64,000 nucleotides of DNA from Candidatus Roseilinea sp. (GCA_025055235.1 JANWYN010000070.1:55591-119590), one strand, 5' to 3'; shown: positions 17,979 through 26,640, counted from the stretch's first letter. Notes: generated from the letters alone by a model not told the origin. Made by a program: numbers and translations.

Positions 17979-18120
17979 ATGCTGTCGAAGGTGTCAGTAG
18001 TGTCAATAGTGTCGGCGATGTCAATGGTGTCGGTGGTTTCAGAGGCACGTTACGACACTAACGACACCGGCGATACTGATGACACCAACGACACCAACGA
18101 CACTGACAAACGACACTAAC
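17979..18120. repeat. Nonamer GTGTCNNNN array with inverted half
   Basis: About six 9-bp units of the form GTGTCNNNN (17990-18045) are followed by about seven units of the reverse complement form CGACACNNN. The spacer is nearly all repeat. Related nonamer arrays sit at 52725 and 60915. The period of 9 keeps reading frames open. Confidence 0.88.
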
Positions 18121-18756
18121 ATGACACCCATTGACGGATCAAAAGTGACCGCCGCGTTGATCGCCGTGGCGAATGTGATCGAGGCAAACAAGGACTACCT
18201 GTGCGCGCTGGACAGTGACGTCGGCGACGGCGACCACGGCGTGAGCATGACCATCGGCATGCGCACCGCGCGCAAAGCCTTGCAGGCGCTGCAACACCCG
18301 ACACCGGAAACCGCCTTTCGCACGGTGGCCGAAGCGTTTGCCGACGAGGTCGGCGCAGCATCGGGCGCGTTATATGAAGGCGCGTTCGAAGCCGCCGCGC
18401 GCGCGTCTGCCGGCAAAGCAACCCTCGACACGGCTGCCGACTGGGCGGCGATCTATGAGGCCATGGCGCACGAGATGCAAGTCGTCGGCAAGGCCGAGTT
18501 GGGCGATAAGACGCTGCTCGACGCCTGGCTGCCGGCAGCACAGGCGCTGCGCGAGGCCGCCGACGCCGGCGCTTCGTTGAGCGAAGGCCTGAGCCGGGCG
18601 ACGGCGGCAGCGCTCGCCGGCGTCGAAAACACCAAGCACCTCATCCCGAAGCGCGGACGCGCCAGCCGGCTGGGCGAACGCGCGCGTGGCTACCAGGACG
18701 CCGGCGCGACGAGTGCCTGGTTGATCATCAAGACGATCGAGGAATCGTTGAGTTGA
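18121..18756 (+). CDS. dhaL: Dihydroxyacetone-kinase family subunit L (ATP-binding)
   Basis: 211 residues from ATG 18121. The magnesium-ADP site is DSDVGDGDHG. AASGALYEGAF, GDKTLLDAW and GRASRLGERARGYQDAGATSAW complete the family pattern. It phosphorylates the ketose bound to DhaK. No Shine-Dalgarno sequence is seen. The frame is open upstream to an ATG at 18079 through the nonamer array, which would add a Thr/Pro/Asn-rich tail of 14 residues, so the true start is uncertain. Confidence 0.9.
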   Translation: MTPIDGSKVTAALIAVANVIEANKDYLCALDSDVGDGDHGVSMTIGMRTARKALQALQHPTPETAFRTVAEAFADEVGAASGALYEGAFEAAARASAGKATLDTAADWAAIYEAMAHEMQVVGKAELGDKTLLDAWLPAAQALREAADAGASLSEGLSRATAAALAGVENTKHLIPKRGRASRLGERARGYQDAGATSAWLIIKTIEESLS

Positions 18757-18830
18757 GAGCCAAGAATGAAGAGCCAAGGGCTGAATGCTTGCTTCTTGGC
18801 TCTTGGTTCTTGCTTCTCTCAACGCCGCAT
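18757..18830. terminator. Inverted repeat between convergent genes (bidirectional terminator)
   Basis: GAGCCAAG-containing units at 18757-18782 face CTTGGCTC-containing complements at 18795-18820. The hairpin lies between the convergent dhaL and glycoside-hydrolase stop codons, so it can serve transcription from both sides. Confidence 0.65.
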
Positions 18831-20099
18831 GTCGCGCAGCGCCTCGAACGCCGGGCGCGGCGCGCCGTTCTGACGGATCACGCTATACAGCGCCGGGTCG
18901 CCTCCTGGTTCGTCCGGGTTCTGGCCGATCTTCTGGATGAAGTCCAGGTTGAAGACGATGCCAAAGCGCACGTAGCCCAATCGCCGGAGCAACTGAAAGC
19001 CCCCCACGATCCACGCCGCTTGTTCCGCTTCGGTGTTGTCCAGGGCGAAGTCGAAGCCGGGCGCCGCGCCGCTTAGCGGCGAGCCGTCTTTGCGCGTCAG
19101 GTTCTCGGCGGACGCCCAACCGAACTCGGTCACGCACATCGGCTTGTTGGTGCGCTGGCGATAGCCTTCGATCGTGCTGATGAACGACCAGGAGTGATGC
19201 GGGTTGTCGAACGGGCCACGGAAGCGCGCCGTCGGGTCGTTATAGCCTTCGTCCCAGCGCTTGTCCGGCGGCATGTTGTAGCCGTTCAGGTGCACGCCGA
19301 TGCAATCCACCAAGCTCAGCCCGCCGGCGCGCACGAAGTCCTCGAGGTAGAGGAAATCGTCCTGCGCCACGCCGGGGATGTTCGCGCCGGTGGGCGAGGG
19401 CGCAGCCATGATGATGATCAGCCGGCGGTCAATGCTGCGCAGCACGGGCACCACTTCGCGCAGGAACGCCACATAGTCCGCCGCGCGCAGTTCGCCGGAC
19501 GCCACCACCCACTCACGGTCGAGGTTGGTCTCGTTCAACACTTCGATGGCCTGGATGCAGCCTTTGTAGCGCGCGGCGATCAGCCGGAAGAAGCGCACGC
19601 CTTCGCCGGGCAACTCCGGCGGGCTGGGGCGCTGGCCGGGGTTGCGGGCGGGCGTGATGCGCGTCCATGCTGGCGGCTGCGTGATCGTCACGACGATGTT
19701 CAACCCCTTCTTGTTCGCATCGGCCACGAAGGCATCGAAGAGCTGAAATTGAAAGGTGTTTGGCGCGCCTGGCGCCGGCTCGAACTCGTGCCAGTTTACC
19801 TTGGCGCGCGTCCAGTTCATCTTCAACTGGCCGGCCATCACCGAGTTCCAGTAGCCGATGTCGCCGACCGGCCAATTGCTTTGGATGCCGTAGCCGAATC
19901 GGGCCGGCGCGGATCGCGGCCTGGGACAGGCGAAATCGGCGACGCCGGGCACTCTGCCGCGTGGATCCATCGCCTGAGGTGCGCCGGCGTGGGTCACGCC
20001 AACTGTATTGCACAGAAGGACGCAGCTAAGCGCAACCGCGGCAAGGGACGTGCGACGGATGCGCGCTCGGCCTGCAGTGAAAGCGATACGTCTCAACAT
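18819..20099 (-). CDS. Secreted clan GH-A glycoside hydrolase-like protein
   Basis: 426 residues from ATG 20099. An alternative upstream start at 20135 adds 12 residues. A signal-peptide-like N-terminus (arginines, then SLAAVALSCVLLCNTVGVTHAG) indicates export. The body is a TIM-barrel hydrolase: IEVLNETN provides the probable acid/base Glu and MCVTEFGWAS the nucleophile Glu, with HLNGYN between them. The pattern recalls GH39/GH5-like enzymes, but the family and substrate are not certain. It is monocistronic and convergent with the polyol operon. Confidence 0.78.
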   Translation of the reverse strand: MLRRIAFTAGRARIRRTSLAAVALSCVLLCNTVGVTHAGAPQAMDPRGRVPGVADFACPRPRSAPARFGYGIQSNWPVGDIGYWNSVMAGQLKMNWTRAKVNWHEFEPAPGAPNTFQFQLFDAFVADANKKGLNIVVTITQPPAWTRITPARNPGQRPSPPELPGEGVRFFRLIAARYKGCIQAIEVLNETNLDREWVVASGELRAADYVAFLREVVPVLRSIDRRLIIIMAAPSPTGANIPGVAQDDFLYLEDFVRAGGLSLVDCIGVHLNGYNMPPDKRWDEGYNDPTARFRGPFDNPHHSWSFISTIEGYRQRTNKPMCVTEFGWASAENLTRKDGSPLSGAAPGFDFALDNTEAEQAAWIVGGFQLLRRLGYVRFGIVFNLDFIQKIGQNPDEPGGDPALYSVIRQNGAPRPAFEALRDMRR

Positions 20100-20199
20100 G
20101 CTGAGGGTTGTAGCGACCTCGGCGGCGAGGCGCACTTTGGCGCAAGCACGAAAAGCCTACGCTTTGGCTGCGACATACGCGCCCGTGCTCGACAAAGCA

Positions 20200-20232
20200 A
20201 AAGCGGGCATCCTGCTCAAGGATACCCGCTTT
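20200..20232 (-). terminator. Intrinsic terminator
   Basis: Arms at 20200-20212 and 20220-20232 pair over 13 bp with one mismatch around a 7-base loop. Read on the minus strand the stem is followed by TTTT-rich sequence. It would end transcription of the membrane-protein gene whose stop is at 20325. Confidence 0.7.
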
Positions 20233-20324
20233 CGATGTGGACGGGCTGATGAGAGCGTAGTTGCCTGGCTTCTGAGCGATGACGTGACGTTCGTAGCGGC
20301 GCGCCGCCACGGCTTCGCTGTCGC

Positions 20325-20813
20325 CTAGGCAGTCGCTCCTGCTTCCTTCGTCGCGGCGCCGGCTGCTGACTCGATCGCTCCAGATACTGCGGCGGCTGCA
20401 GGAGCTAGCGCGCTTCCGACGCTCTTCAGCGCTGTCTCCGTGTTGCGAACGGCCATTTCGGTGTTGCGCATCAATGTCTCGGTGTTCTTCATCAGCATCT
20501 CGCTGTTCTTCACTGCCGCCTCAGCCGACTTACGGCTCTGCTCGGCCACTTGCATGGCAGCGCGCGAGTTGTACTCGACGTCGGTGAGCAGGCGAAGCAC
20601 AGCGCCGAACGCAATCAGCGGAATGCCGTTTGCCAGGCCCAACACGATTGGGCCCCAGCCGACCATATTGAAGCCTTGGTTGTAGCCGGGCCAGAAGTTA
20701 CCGGTCAGCAAGACCAAGCCGCCGATCAGCCCCAGGATGAGCACGATGATGCCCGCGACGATCAGGATCGTCCCCAAGACTCTTAGCCCGCCGTATCTTC
20801 GCGGTACGTTCAT
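20325..20813 (-). CDS. Membrane protein with two helices and a heptad coiled coil
   Basis: 162 residues, function unknown. Two hydrophobic helices lie at about 12-38 and 50-72. From about residue 80 a heptad repeat is visible (KNSEMLM, KNTETLM, RNTEMAV, RNTETAL), with M/L/V/A at core positions, followed by an Ala-rich tail. This looks like a membrane-anchored oligomeric coiled coil on one side of the membrane. It lies just downstream of the duplicated-domain lipoprotein, 31 bases away, so they may act together at the envelope. Confidence 0.72.
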   Translation of the reverse strand: MNVPRRYGGLRVLGTILIVAGIIVLILGLIGGLVLLTGNFWPGYNQGFNMVGWGPIVLGLANGIPLIAFGAVLRLLTDVEYNSRAAMQVAEQSRKSAEAAVKNSEMLMKNTETLMRNTEMAVRNTETALKSVGSALAPAAAAVSGAIESAAGAATKEAGATA

Positions 20814-20843
20814 AGGTGTAACCCCTTTTGCCCTCGAATGCGA

Positions 20844-21839
20844 TTAGTTCCCCGATCCGAAGGGTAGCGGAATCCTCTGCGAGCCCGGCGCCGGCGGGAA
20901 GCGCAGCGCGATCTCGGCATTCACGCTTGACAGCGTCGGACCGAACTTCTCAACCAGCGTGTTGATCTGGCCAAACTCCGGATAGGTGTTGAGGGCAACA
21001 ATCACCTCGGAGGTGTTCTTCAAGCAGTTGTCATCGCACACCAAGTTGGGGAGCGGCTTGTCGTTGAAGGCCAGGGCCAGGCCGTCGCCTTCGCTGCGCA
21101 TCGAGATGTGCTGGACGCCACGATTCATCAGCGCGCGGACGAAGTTCGGATCGAGCTTGACCGTCGTCAGGTCGAGGCCGAACATCTGCTCGAGCTCGGC
21201 TGCGGAGATGCCGGCAACCGACGGCACGCCGTTTTGATCGTAGTCAATCACGACGCGCACCAGCACCGAGTCTTCACCCGGGGTCGCCGGCGCCGCAGGC
21301 GCGGGTGCCTTCGGATCGCGCAGCGGGATCTCCGGCGCGCCGGCGCTCGGGATGCGGATCACCAGGCCCAGGCCGAGGCTGCGGGCCAGCGGCAGGAAGC
21401 GCTTCGCCAGCGCAGCGTAGCCCTCATACCCCGGAGCGAAGATGGGGGTGACGCTCTCGGCCACGTCGCCGATGTTGGACACCGACTCTTCGCTCAGGCG
21501 GATGGACGGCAGTTGCTTGCCGTTGGCGTAGATGAACGCGCCTTTGCCGTGGAAGGCGAGCTCGATGTGCTGCACGCCGGTGCTCTTCAGATAGTCCACC
21601 CAGTCCTTGCCGATCGCAAACTGCGAGAGGTCCAGTTGCCCGAACGTCAACGTGTTGAGGAGTTCGGGACTGATGCCCGCGATCGAGGGGACACCGTTGT
21701 CGTCGAGTGCGACTTCTATGCGGGGTAGCGCCAGGAAGAAGTCGCTATTCCTGTCTACCTCAGCAGCAGGTGCGCCGCATGCGGAAAGCATGAGTGCCAG
21801 CGCAGGGATCAATAACGAGACACGCTTTGCGAATTTCAT
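20844..21839 (-). CDS. Lipoprotein with an internally duplicated domain, unknown function
   Basis: 331 residues. A lipoprotein signal ends LALMLSACGAP (lipobox Cys 21). Two tandem copies of one domain follow: the first from about residue 40 (VALDDNGVPSIAGIS, later GVQHIELAFHGKGAFIYANGKQLPSI), the second from about residue 195 (VIDYDQNGVPSVAGIS, later GVQHISMRSEGDGLALAFNDKPLPNL). Each copy contains a strand-rich core. An Ala/Pro linker separates them. I do not recognise the family. A surface or periplasmic binding role is likely from the lipid anchor. Confidence 0.75.
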   Translation of the reverse strand: MKFAKRVSLLIPALALMLSACGAPAAEVDRNSDFFLALPRIEVALDDNGVPSIAGISPELLNTLTFGQLDLSQFAIGKDWVDYLKSTGVQHIELAFHGKGAFIYANGKQLPSIRLSEESVSNIGDVAESVTPIFAPGYEGYAALAKRFLPLARSLGLGLVIRIPSAGAPEIPLRDPKAPAPAAPATPGEDSVLVRVVIDYDQNGVPSVAGISAAELEQMFGLDLTTVKLDPNFVRALMNRGVQHISMRSEGDGLALAFNDKPLPNLVCDDNCLKNTSEVIVALNTYPEFGQINTLVEKFGPTLSSVNAEIALRFPPAPGSQRIPLPFGSGN

Positions 21840-22337
21840 GAGCTGTTCCCTCCAGAATTGAAACTGTTTTTATGGCCCACCGCCGCTTTGAGCGTCGCGG
21901 TTCTAGGCCATAGTTTTACACATTCTTGGCGATTTGTGCAAATCGGTTGTCAAACGCGTTTGTGAACCAGGTGCAAGTCGCATTTTCCGGACGATTTGGG
22001 TTCGCCTGCCGTGCGTATTTCTCGGTAGCCTTGCGCAAGTAACAACGTCGTCCCTATGCGTGCGATTCGGGCGGCCGGCTCGTCCGTCGTCGGCGCCAGC
22101 CCGGAGCACCCTAGCTCGCTGCGCCGCAATTAGGTTGACGTCGTAGCGCGTGAGGCGTTCCATCGCCGGGCGCCTCGCGCTGTGACGCGTGGCTCAGCGC
22201 GTCTGCGCCGAAGATGACGCGCGCGTGCCAAATGTCTCATGTAGCCGAAGCGCTGCGTTGCAATCATGCTCGGCTCCTTTGTGCGATGGATTTGGCCGTT
22301 GCTCGATCGTCGCAAGCCGAATTGTGCATGGGAGATG
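21840..22337. other. Gene-poor interval
   Basis: About 500 bp between the lipoprotein start and the Gfo/Idh/MocA stop. It must contain the lipoprotein promoter. On the minus strand a 45-codon arginine-rich frame (22130-22267) starts with ATG behind AAGGAG at 22274-22279, and an overlapping 86-codon frame covers 21903-22163. Neither resembles a known protein. No repeat array is seen here. Confidence 0.4.
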
Positions 22338-23366
22338 TTAAATCCGTATGGTCACCGGTTGTCCGCGCTCCGCTGCTTCGATCGCCCCGAACACCATCGC
22401 CAGGCTCTTGACGTTGTCGGTGCAAATTGTCTCGGGCGTGCCGCCTTCGCGCACGCAGCGCACGAACTGCCGGATCACACTCGCATGGCCTTCGCTCAAG
22501 CCGGCGGTGTCCAGTTCGGGCAGCGCGAGGTCACGCTGTTTATAGATCAGCCCGCAGCGTTCCTCCGGCGTCTGGGCGCGGAAGCTGCTGCCGCCATCCC
22601 ACGTCGCACTTCCGTTCGCGCCGACGAAGCGCCATTCGCCCTCCCAGCTTGTATTTATCCCTTCAGCGCACCAACTGCCGCGGTAGGTGAACACCACGCC
22701 GTCGTCCATTTCGAACACCGCGATAGCCGATGCGTCGCGGTCATACCACGAGCCGCGCGGATTCCACTCTTTGCAAAAAGCGACGCGCACGGCGTCGAGG
22801 CCGGTCAGAAAGCGCGCCTGATCGAAGGTGTGGATGGCCATGTCCAGCAGGAGGACGTGGGGCATGTGATCGCGAAAGCCGCCGAAGTGCGCACCGATGT
22901 AGAAGTCGCAGTTCATCGTGGTGAGCGGCCCGATCGCACCGCTGCGCAGGAATTCGCGCACGCGACGGATGGGCGCAGCATAGCGCCGGTTCTGTACGAC
23001 GGCGTAGAGCTTGCCAGCGCGCTGCGCGGCTTCGACCATCCGCCGCGCGTCGTCCATCGAGGTTGCCATCGGCTTTTCGCCCAGCACATGGCAGCCGTGC
23101 CGCAGCGCGGTCATCGTCGTCTGGGCGTGCGCTTCGGGCACGGTCACGTCGAACACGATGTCCGGCTCGACCGCGGACAGCATCGCTTCGAGGTCGTCGC
23201 CGGTGCGTGCGTGCGCCAGCCCGAATTCATCCTTGCGCGCCCGTGCTGCGTCCTCAACCACGTCCACCAGCCCGGCGACGGTCAGCCCTTCAATTGTGGT
23301 GATCGTCCTCAGCCAGCCTCGGCTCATGTTGCCGCAGCCAACGAGGACTGCGCGTAGCGTGTCCAT
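22338..23366 (-). CDS. Gfo/Idh/MocA-family sugar dehydrogenase
   Basis: NAD(P)-dependent oxidoreductase, 342 residues. The Rossmann loop is GCGNMSRGW, the family motif is GEKPMATS (around residue 95), and the C-terminal domain begins with a GxxGxLxxMN-like region (AIGPLTTMNCDFYIG). Typical substrates are inositols, glucose or uronic-acid derivatives. It heads a minus-strand group with AroE and the aldolase/SDR fusion. The start codon follows a GACTCATC-type repeat without a Shine-Dalgarno sequence. Confidence 0.88.
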   Translation of the reverse strand: MDTLRAVLVGCGNMSRGWLRTITTIEGLTVAGLVDVVEDAARARKDEFGLAHARTGDDLEAMLSAVEPDIVFDVTVPEAHAQTTMTALRHGCHVLGEKPMATSMDDARRMVEAAQRAGKLYAVVQNRRYAAPIRRVREFLRSGAIGPLTTMNCDFYIGAHFGGFRDHMPHVLLLDMAIHTFDQARFLTGLDAVRVAFCKEWNPRGSWYDRDASAIAVFEMDDGVVFTYRGSWCAEGINTSWEGEWRFVGANGSATWDGGSSFRAQTPEERCGLIYKQRDLALPELDTAGLSEGHASVIRQFVRCVREGGTPETICTDNVKSLAMVFGAIEAAERGQPVTIRI

Positions 23367-23369
23367 GAT

Positions 23370-23508
23370 GAGTCATTCATGAGTCATCAGTATTGGGTCG
23401 TTCAGGTCGCCAGGTCGTCGGGTCATCAGTTCGTCAGGTCGTCGAGTCCAACCTGATTGACTTGGCCGACTTGACTGACTTGATTGACTCGATTGACTCG
23501 CCCGAGAC
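23370..23508. repeat. Mixed tandem array (GGTCGTCA and TGATTGACT units)
   Basis: The first part repeats GTCGTCAG/GTCATCAG-like units. The second repeats a 9-bp unit TGACTGACT/TGATTGACT/CGATTGACT. It fills the spacer between the Gfo/Idh/MocA gene and aroE and reaches the coding edge at both ends. Confidence 0.8.
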
Positions 23509-24366
23509 TCATACAAAGACCTCCGATAGCGCCTGGCGCATGACATCCACCGGCGCGTCCTGGCCGGTCCACATCGTGAACGCAATTGCGCCTTGATACA
23601 CCAGCATGCCCAGCCCGTCGAGCGTCTTCGCACCTTTGGCCGTTGCTTCGATCAGGAAGCGCGTGCGCGGAGGATTGGGCACGACGTCGCACACCAGCAT
23701 GCCGGGCTTGATCGAGTCCATGTTCACGCCAGGCTTGTCATTCATGTGCGGATACAAGCCGATGTTGGTGGCATTGACGACGACGTCGGCATCTTCCGGA
23801 AGCGTGTAATCCCCCGGCCACTGGACGAACTCGGCCCGGGCGGGCGTTTTATTCTTGATGAGTTGGGCAAGCGCCTCGCCGCGTTGGTTGGTGCGGTTGA
23901 CAATGGTGATGTGGCGTGCGCCGGCCAGCGCCAGCTCGACGGTGATGGCGCGCGCTGCGCCGCCCGCGCCGAGCACCACCACGCGCTTGCCGGCGGGGTC
24001 GAAGTTGGCGTTGAGCTTGAGCGACATGAGGAAGCCTTTGCCGTCCGTGTTGGCGCCGATCAGCAAGTCGCCGTCGCGCACAACGGTGTTCACCGCGCCG
24101 ATGAGCGCGGCCTCCGGCGTGATGCGGTCGAGGTAGCGCAGCACCTCGATTTTGTGCGGGATGGTTAGGTTGATGCCGCGGAAGCGCATCGCGCGCATGC
24201 CGGCCATCGCTGCCCCCAGGTCTGCCGCGCACACGTGGAAGTTTTGGTAACGCCAGCGCAGCCCCTTCGCCTTGAAGGCGGCCTCGAACATCAGAATGGT
24301 GGGGTTCTCGTCCACCGGGTCGCCGAACACGCCGACGATCTCGTGACGGTAGTTTGTGTCAGCCAT
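23509..24366 (-). CDS. aroE: Shikimate dehydrogenase family protein
   Basis: 285 residues from ATG 24366. AroE features: catalytic Lys in GINLTIPHKIEVLRYLD, GAVNTVV, GANTDGKGFL with the catalytic Asp, and NADP loop VLGAGGAARAI followed by NRT. It reduces 3-dehydroshikimate in aromatic amino-acid synthesis or oxidises quinate/shikimate. Its location among sugar dehydrogenases, away from other aro genes, leaves a catabolic variant possible. The frame is open upstream beyond 24366, but that part is out of frame with the real aldolase/SDR gene. Confidence 0.88.
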   Translation of the reverse strand: MADTNYRHEIVGVFGDPVDENPTILMFEAAFKAKGLRWRYQNFHVCAADLGAAMAGMRAMRFRGINLTIPHKIEVLRYLDRITPEAALIGAVNTVVRDGDLLIGANTDGKGFLMSLKLNANFDPAGKRVVVLGAGGAARAITVELALAGARHITIVNRTNQRGEALAQLIKNKTPARAEFVQWPGDYTLPEDADVVVNATNIGLYPHMNDKPGVNMDSIKPGMLVCDVVPNPPRTRFLIEATAKGAKTLDGLGMLVYQGAIAFTMWTGQDAPVDVMRQALSEVFV

Positions 24367-24443
24367 TGGATTTGAAACCACGAAGCGCACGAAGGTCACG
24401 AAGGGTTGTGTCGTTGAGCCTTCGCGTCCTTCGTGGTTCAGTT
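24367..24443. repeat. Inverted repeat with CACGAAG units
   Basis: ACCACGAAG and CACGAAGG units (24376-24404) oppose CTTCGTGGT (24428-24436) and relatives. They form a long imperfect hairpin between the aldolase/SDR fusion stop and the aroE start. Confidence 0.8.
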
Positions 24444-26525
24444 TTACCTCCCATACGCCGCCGCTACGCCGCCGTCCACGGTCAGCATTGCACCGGTAGT
24501 CTTGAGTGAGCGATCGGAGGCGAAGAACAACACGGCCTCGGCGATGTCCTCCGGGAAGATGTTGACCTTCAGTGTAGTGCGCGCAGCATAGTAGGCCTCC
24601 AGCTCTTCGGGCTTGATGCCATAGTTCTTGGCGCGCTCCTCGCGCCACCGGCTGCTCCAGATGCCGCTGCCTTGCAGCACGGCGTCGGGCAGCACGCTGT
24701 TCACGCGAATGCCGCTGGCGCCGCCCTCCTCGGCCAGGCAGCGCGCCAGGTGCAGCTCGGCGGCTTTGGCAGCACTGTAGGCGGCGGCATTTTTGCCGGC
24801 ATATACGCTGTTCTTGCTGCAGATGAAGATGATCGAGCCGCCCCGGCCTTGTTGCTTCATCACGCGGAAGGCCTCGCGCGCGACCAGGAAGTAGCCCGTA
24901 GCCAGGATGTCCATGTTGCGGTTCCAGTCGGCCAGCGTGGTCTCTTCGATCGGCGCGCTGGTGGCGATGCCGGCGTTGTTCACCACAATATCCACGCCGC
25001 CGTATTCGCGGCATGCCGTCGCAAAGGCTGCGGCGACCTCCGACTCGCTGGTGACGTTGCAGGAGACGGCAATCGCACGCTTCAGGCCATGCGCCTTGAC
25101 GATATCGCCGGCCACTTCCTGCGCGCCTGCCAAGTTGATGTCGGCGATGATGACGTGCGCGCCCTCCTGCGCCAGCCGCTTCGCCGTCGCGCGGCCGATG
25201 CCGCTGGCCGCGCCGGTGATGAACGCGACACGGCCGGCCAGCTCGCGATCCGGCGGGCGCAGCGTGAGCTTGTATAGCTCCAGTGGCCAATACTCGATGT
25301 CAAAGGTTTCTTTCTCGTCGAGCGAGGTGAAGCGATCCACGCGCGTGCAGAGTTCCATGACGGCGATAGCCCGATGGTAGAGCTGGCGCGAGACGTCGGC
25401 CTGTGCTGCGTCGCGGCCGGTGTTGAACATGCCCAGGCCGGGCACCAAGATCACGCGCGGCGCGGGGTCGGCCATCTTCACGTTGGGATCCTGGTTGAAG
25501 CGGTTGAAGTATTCTGCGTAGCGCCTTGCGTATTGCGTCACGCCTTCCTCCAACGCCGTTTTGAGCTGCTCGACGTCTTTGCCATCCCATTCGACGAACA
25601 GCGGCACACGCTTGGTGTGCACCAGATGATCGGGGCAGGCCGCACCTACCTGCGAGAGTTCCTTCGCGTCATGCCGGGTGAGGAAGCGCAGCACATCTTC
25701 GCTGTCGACGAAGGTGACGATGGCTTTGCGCTGCGCCGTCACTGCGCCGCGGATCGTCGGCATCACGGCAGCGACGATGGCCTCACGGGCGTGCTTGCTG
25801 ATGCTCAGGGTCAGCTTCTCCAGCGCCTCGTTCACCTTCGACAGGCCGAAGACGCGCCTTTCGGCTTCGCGCAGGGCGTCCTCGGCGCGCTGGATGTGCG
25901 CGATGGCGTTGTGATAGCTGCTCTTGGCGTCGTCGCCCCAGGTGATCAGGCCGTGCTTGCCCATGATGACACAGGTGGCTTCGGGATGCGCACGCAGCAG
26001 CATGCCGATCTGCTTGCTCAGGGCGAAGCCGGGCCGGATGTAGGGCACCCACACCATCGTGTCGCCGAACACCTCGCGCGCGGCGGCCTCGCCGCGTTCG
26101 GCGCAGGCCAGGGCGATGATCGCGTCAGGGTGGGTGTGATCCACGTGCGGGTAGGGCGTGAAGGCGTGCAGCAGCGTCTCGATGGACTGGCGCGGGCGGT
26201 TCGGCTCGAACTGGCAGCGGGTGAGGTAGGCGACCATCTCCTCGTCGCTCATCGCTTCACGCTCCATCAGCGGCAGCACTTCATCCAGCTTCAAGCCGGC
26301 AAAGTCCTTGCCGGTGCATGCCGCCATGTCGGCGCCGCTGCCTTTCACCCACAGCACATTGACCTCGCGCCCCAAGTGATCGCGCTCGACGGTCTTGACG
26401 GACGTGTTGCCGCCGAAGATGTTCACCACGCTGCGGTCGGCGGCGAGCAACCGCGAGCGATAGGCCAGCAGGTCGAGCGGACTCAACCCTGCTGCGTCAT
26501 AGTCGTTCCACAAGTTCTTGGGCAT
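24444..26525 (-). CDS. Rhamnulose-1-phosphate aldolase/lactaldehyde dehydrogenase-type fusion (paralog 2)
   Basis: 693 residues from ATG 26525 (MPKNLWNDYDAAG). The N-terminal class II aldolase has GGNTSVKT, VKGSGAD, zinc ligands in YPHVDHTHPDA and GKHGLITWG. The C-terminal SDR has TGAASGIG, NNAGIA and YSAAK. This matches the bacterial RhaEW-type enzyme that splits L-rhamnulose-1-phosphate and oxidises lactaldehyde to lactate. L-rhamnose isomerase and mutarotase genes at 43698-45311 support that role. The reading frame continues upstream without a stop into the uracil-glycosylase-like gene, through a repeat-derived linker. Confidence 0.88.
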   Translation of the reverse strand: MPKNLWNDYDAAGLSPLDLLAYRSRLLAADRSVVNIFGGNTSVKTVERDHLGREVNVLWVKGSGADMAACTGKDFAGLKLDEVLPLMEREAMSDEEMVAYLTRCQFEPNRPRQSIETLLHAFTPYPHVDHTHPDAIIALACAERGEAAAREVFGDTMVWVPYIRPGFALSKQIGMLLRAHPEATCVIMGKHGLITWGDDAKSSYHNAIAHIQRAEDALREAERRVFGLSKVNEALEKLTLSISKHAREAIVAAVMPTIRGAVTAQRKAIVTFVDSEDVLRFLTRHDAKELSQVGAACPDHLVHTKRVPLFVEWDGKDVEQLKTALEEGVTQYARRYAEYFNRFNQDPNVKMADPAPRVILVPGLGMFNTGRDAAQADVSRQLYHRAIAVMELCTRVDRFTSLDEKETFDIEYWPLELYKLTLRPPDRELAGRVAFITGAASGIGRATAKRLAQEGAHVIIADINLAGAQEVAGDIVKAHGLKRAIAVSCNVTSESEVAAAFATACREYGGVDIVVNNAGIATSAPIEETTLADWNRNMDILATGYFLVAREAFRVMKQQGRGGSIIFICSKNSVYAGKNAAAYSAAKAAELHLARCLAEEGGASGIRVNSVLPDAVLQGSGIWSSRWREERAKNYGIKPEELEAYYAARTTLKVNIFPEDIAEAVLFFASDRSLKTTGAMLTVDGGVAAAYGR

Positions 26526-26640
26526 ATTCCGTGTTGAGTTTTCTTTTGCGTTGCAGGTTACACGTTGCAAGTCGTGCGTCCTGCGTCTTCCGTCCTCAGC
26601 TCGCAGCTCATAGCTCACAGCTCCCAACAGCGAGTGTATC
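26526..26640. repeat. Heptamer array forming an open-frame linker between two genes
   Basis: On the minus strand 7-bp units run GCTGTGA, GCTATGA, GCTGCGA, GCTGAGG, ACGGAAG, ACGCAGG, ACGCACG, ACTTGCA, ACGTGTA, ACCTGCA, ACGCAAA. The unit changes gradually along the array. No stop occurs in the frame shared by the flanking genes. Confidence 0.82.

Noticed and set aside
22130..22267. A 45-codon arginine-rich minus-strand frame with AAGGAG upstream
   Set aside because: The ribosome site is good but composition is that of antisense GC-rich DNA and no homologous pattern is visible. Kept only as a note in the gap entry.
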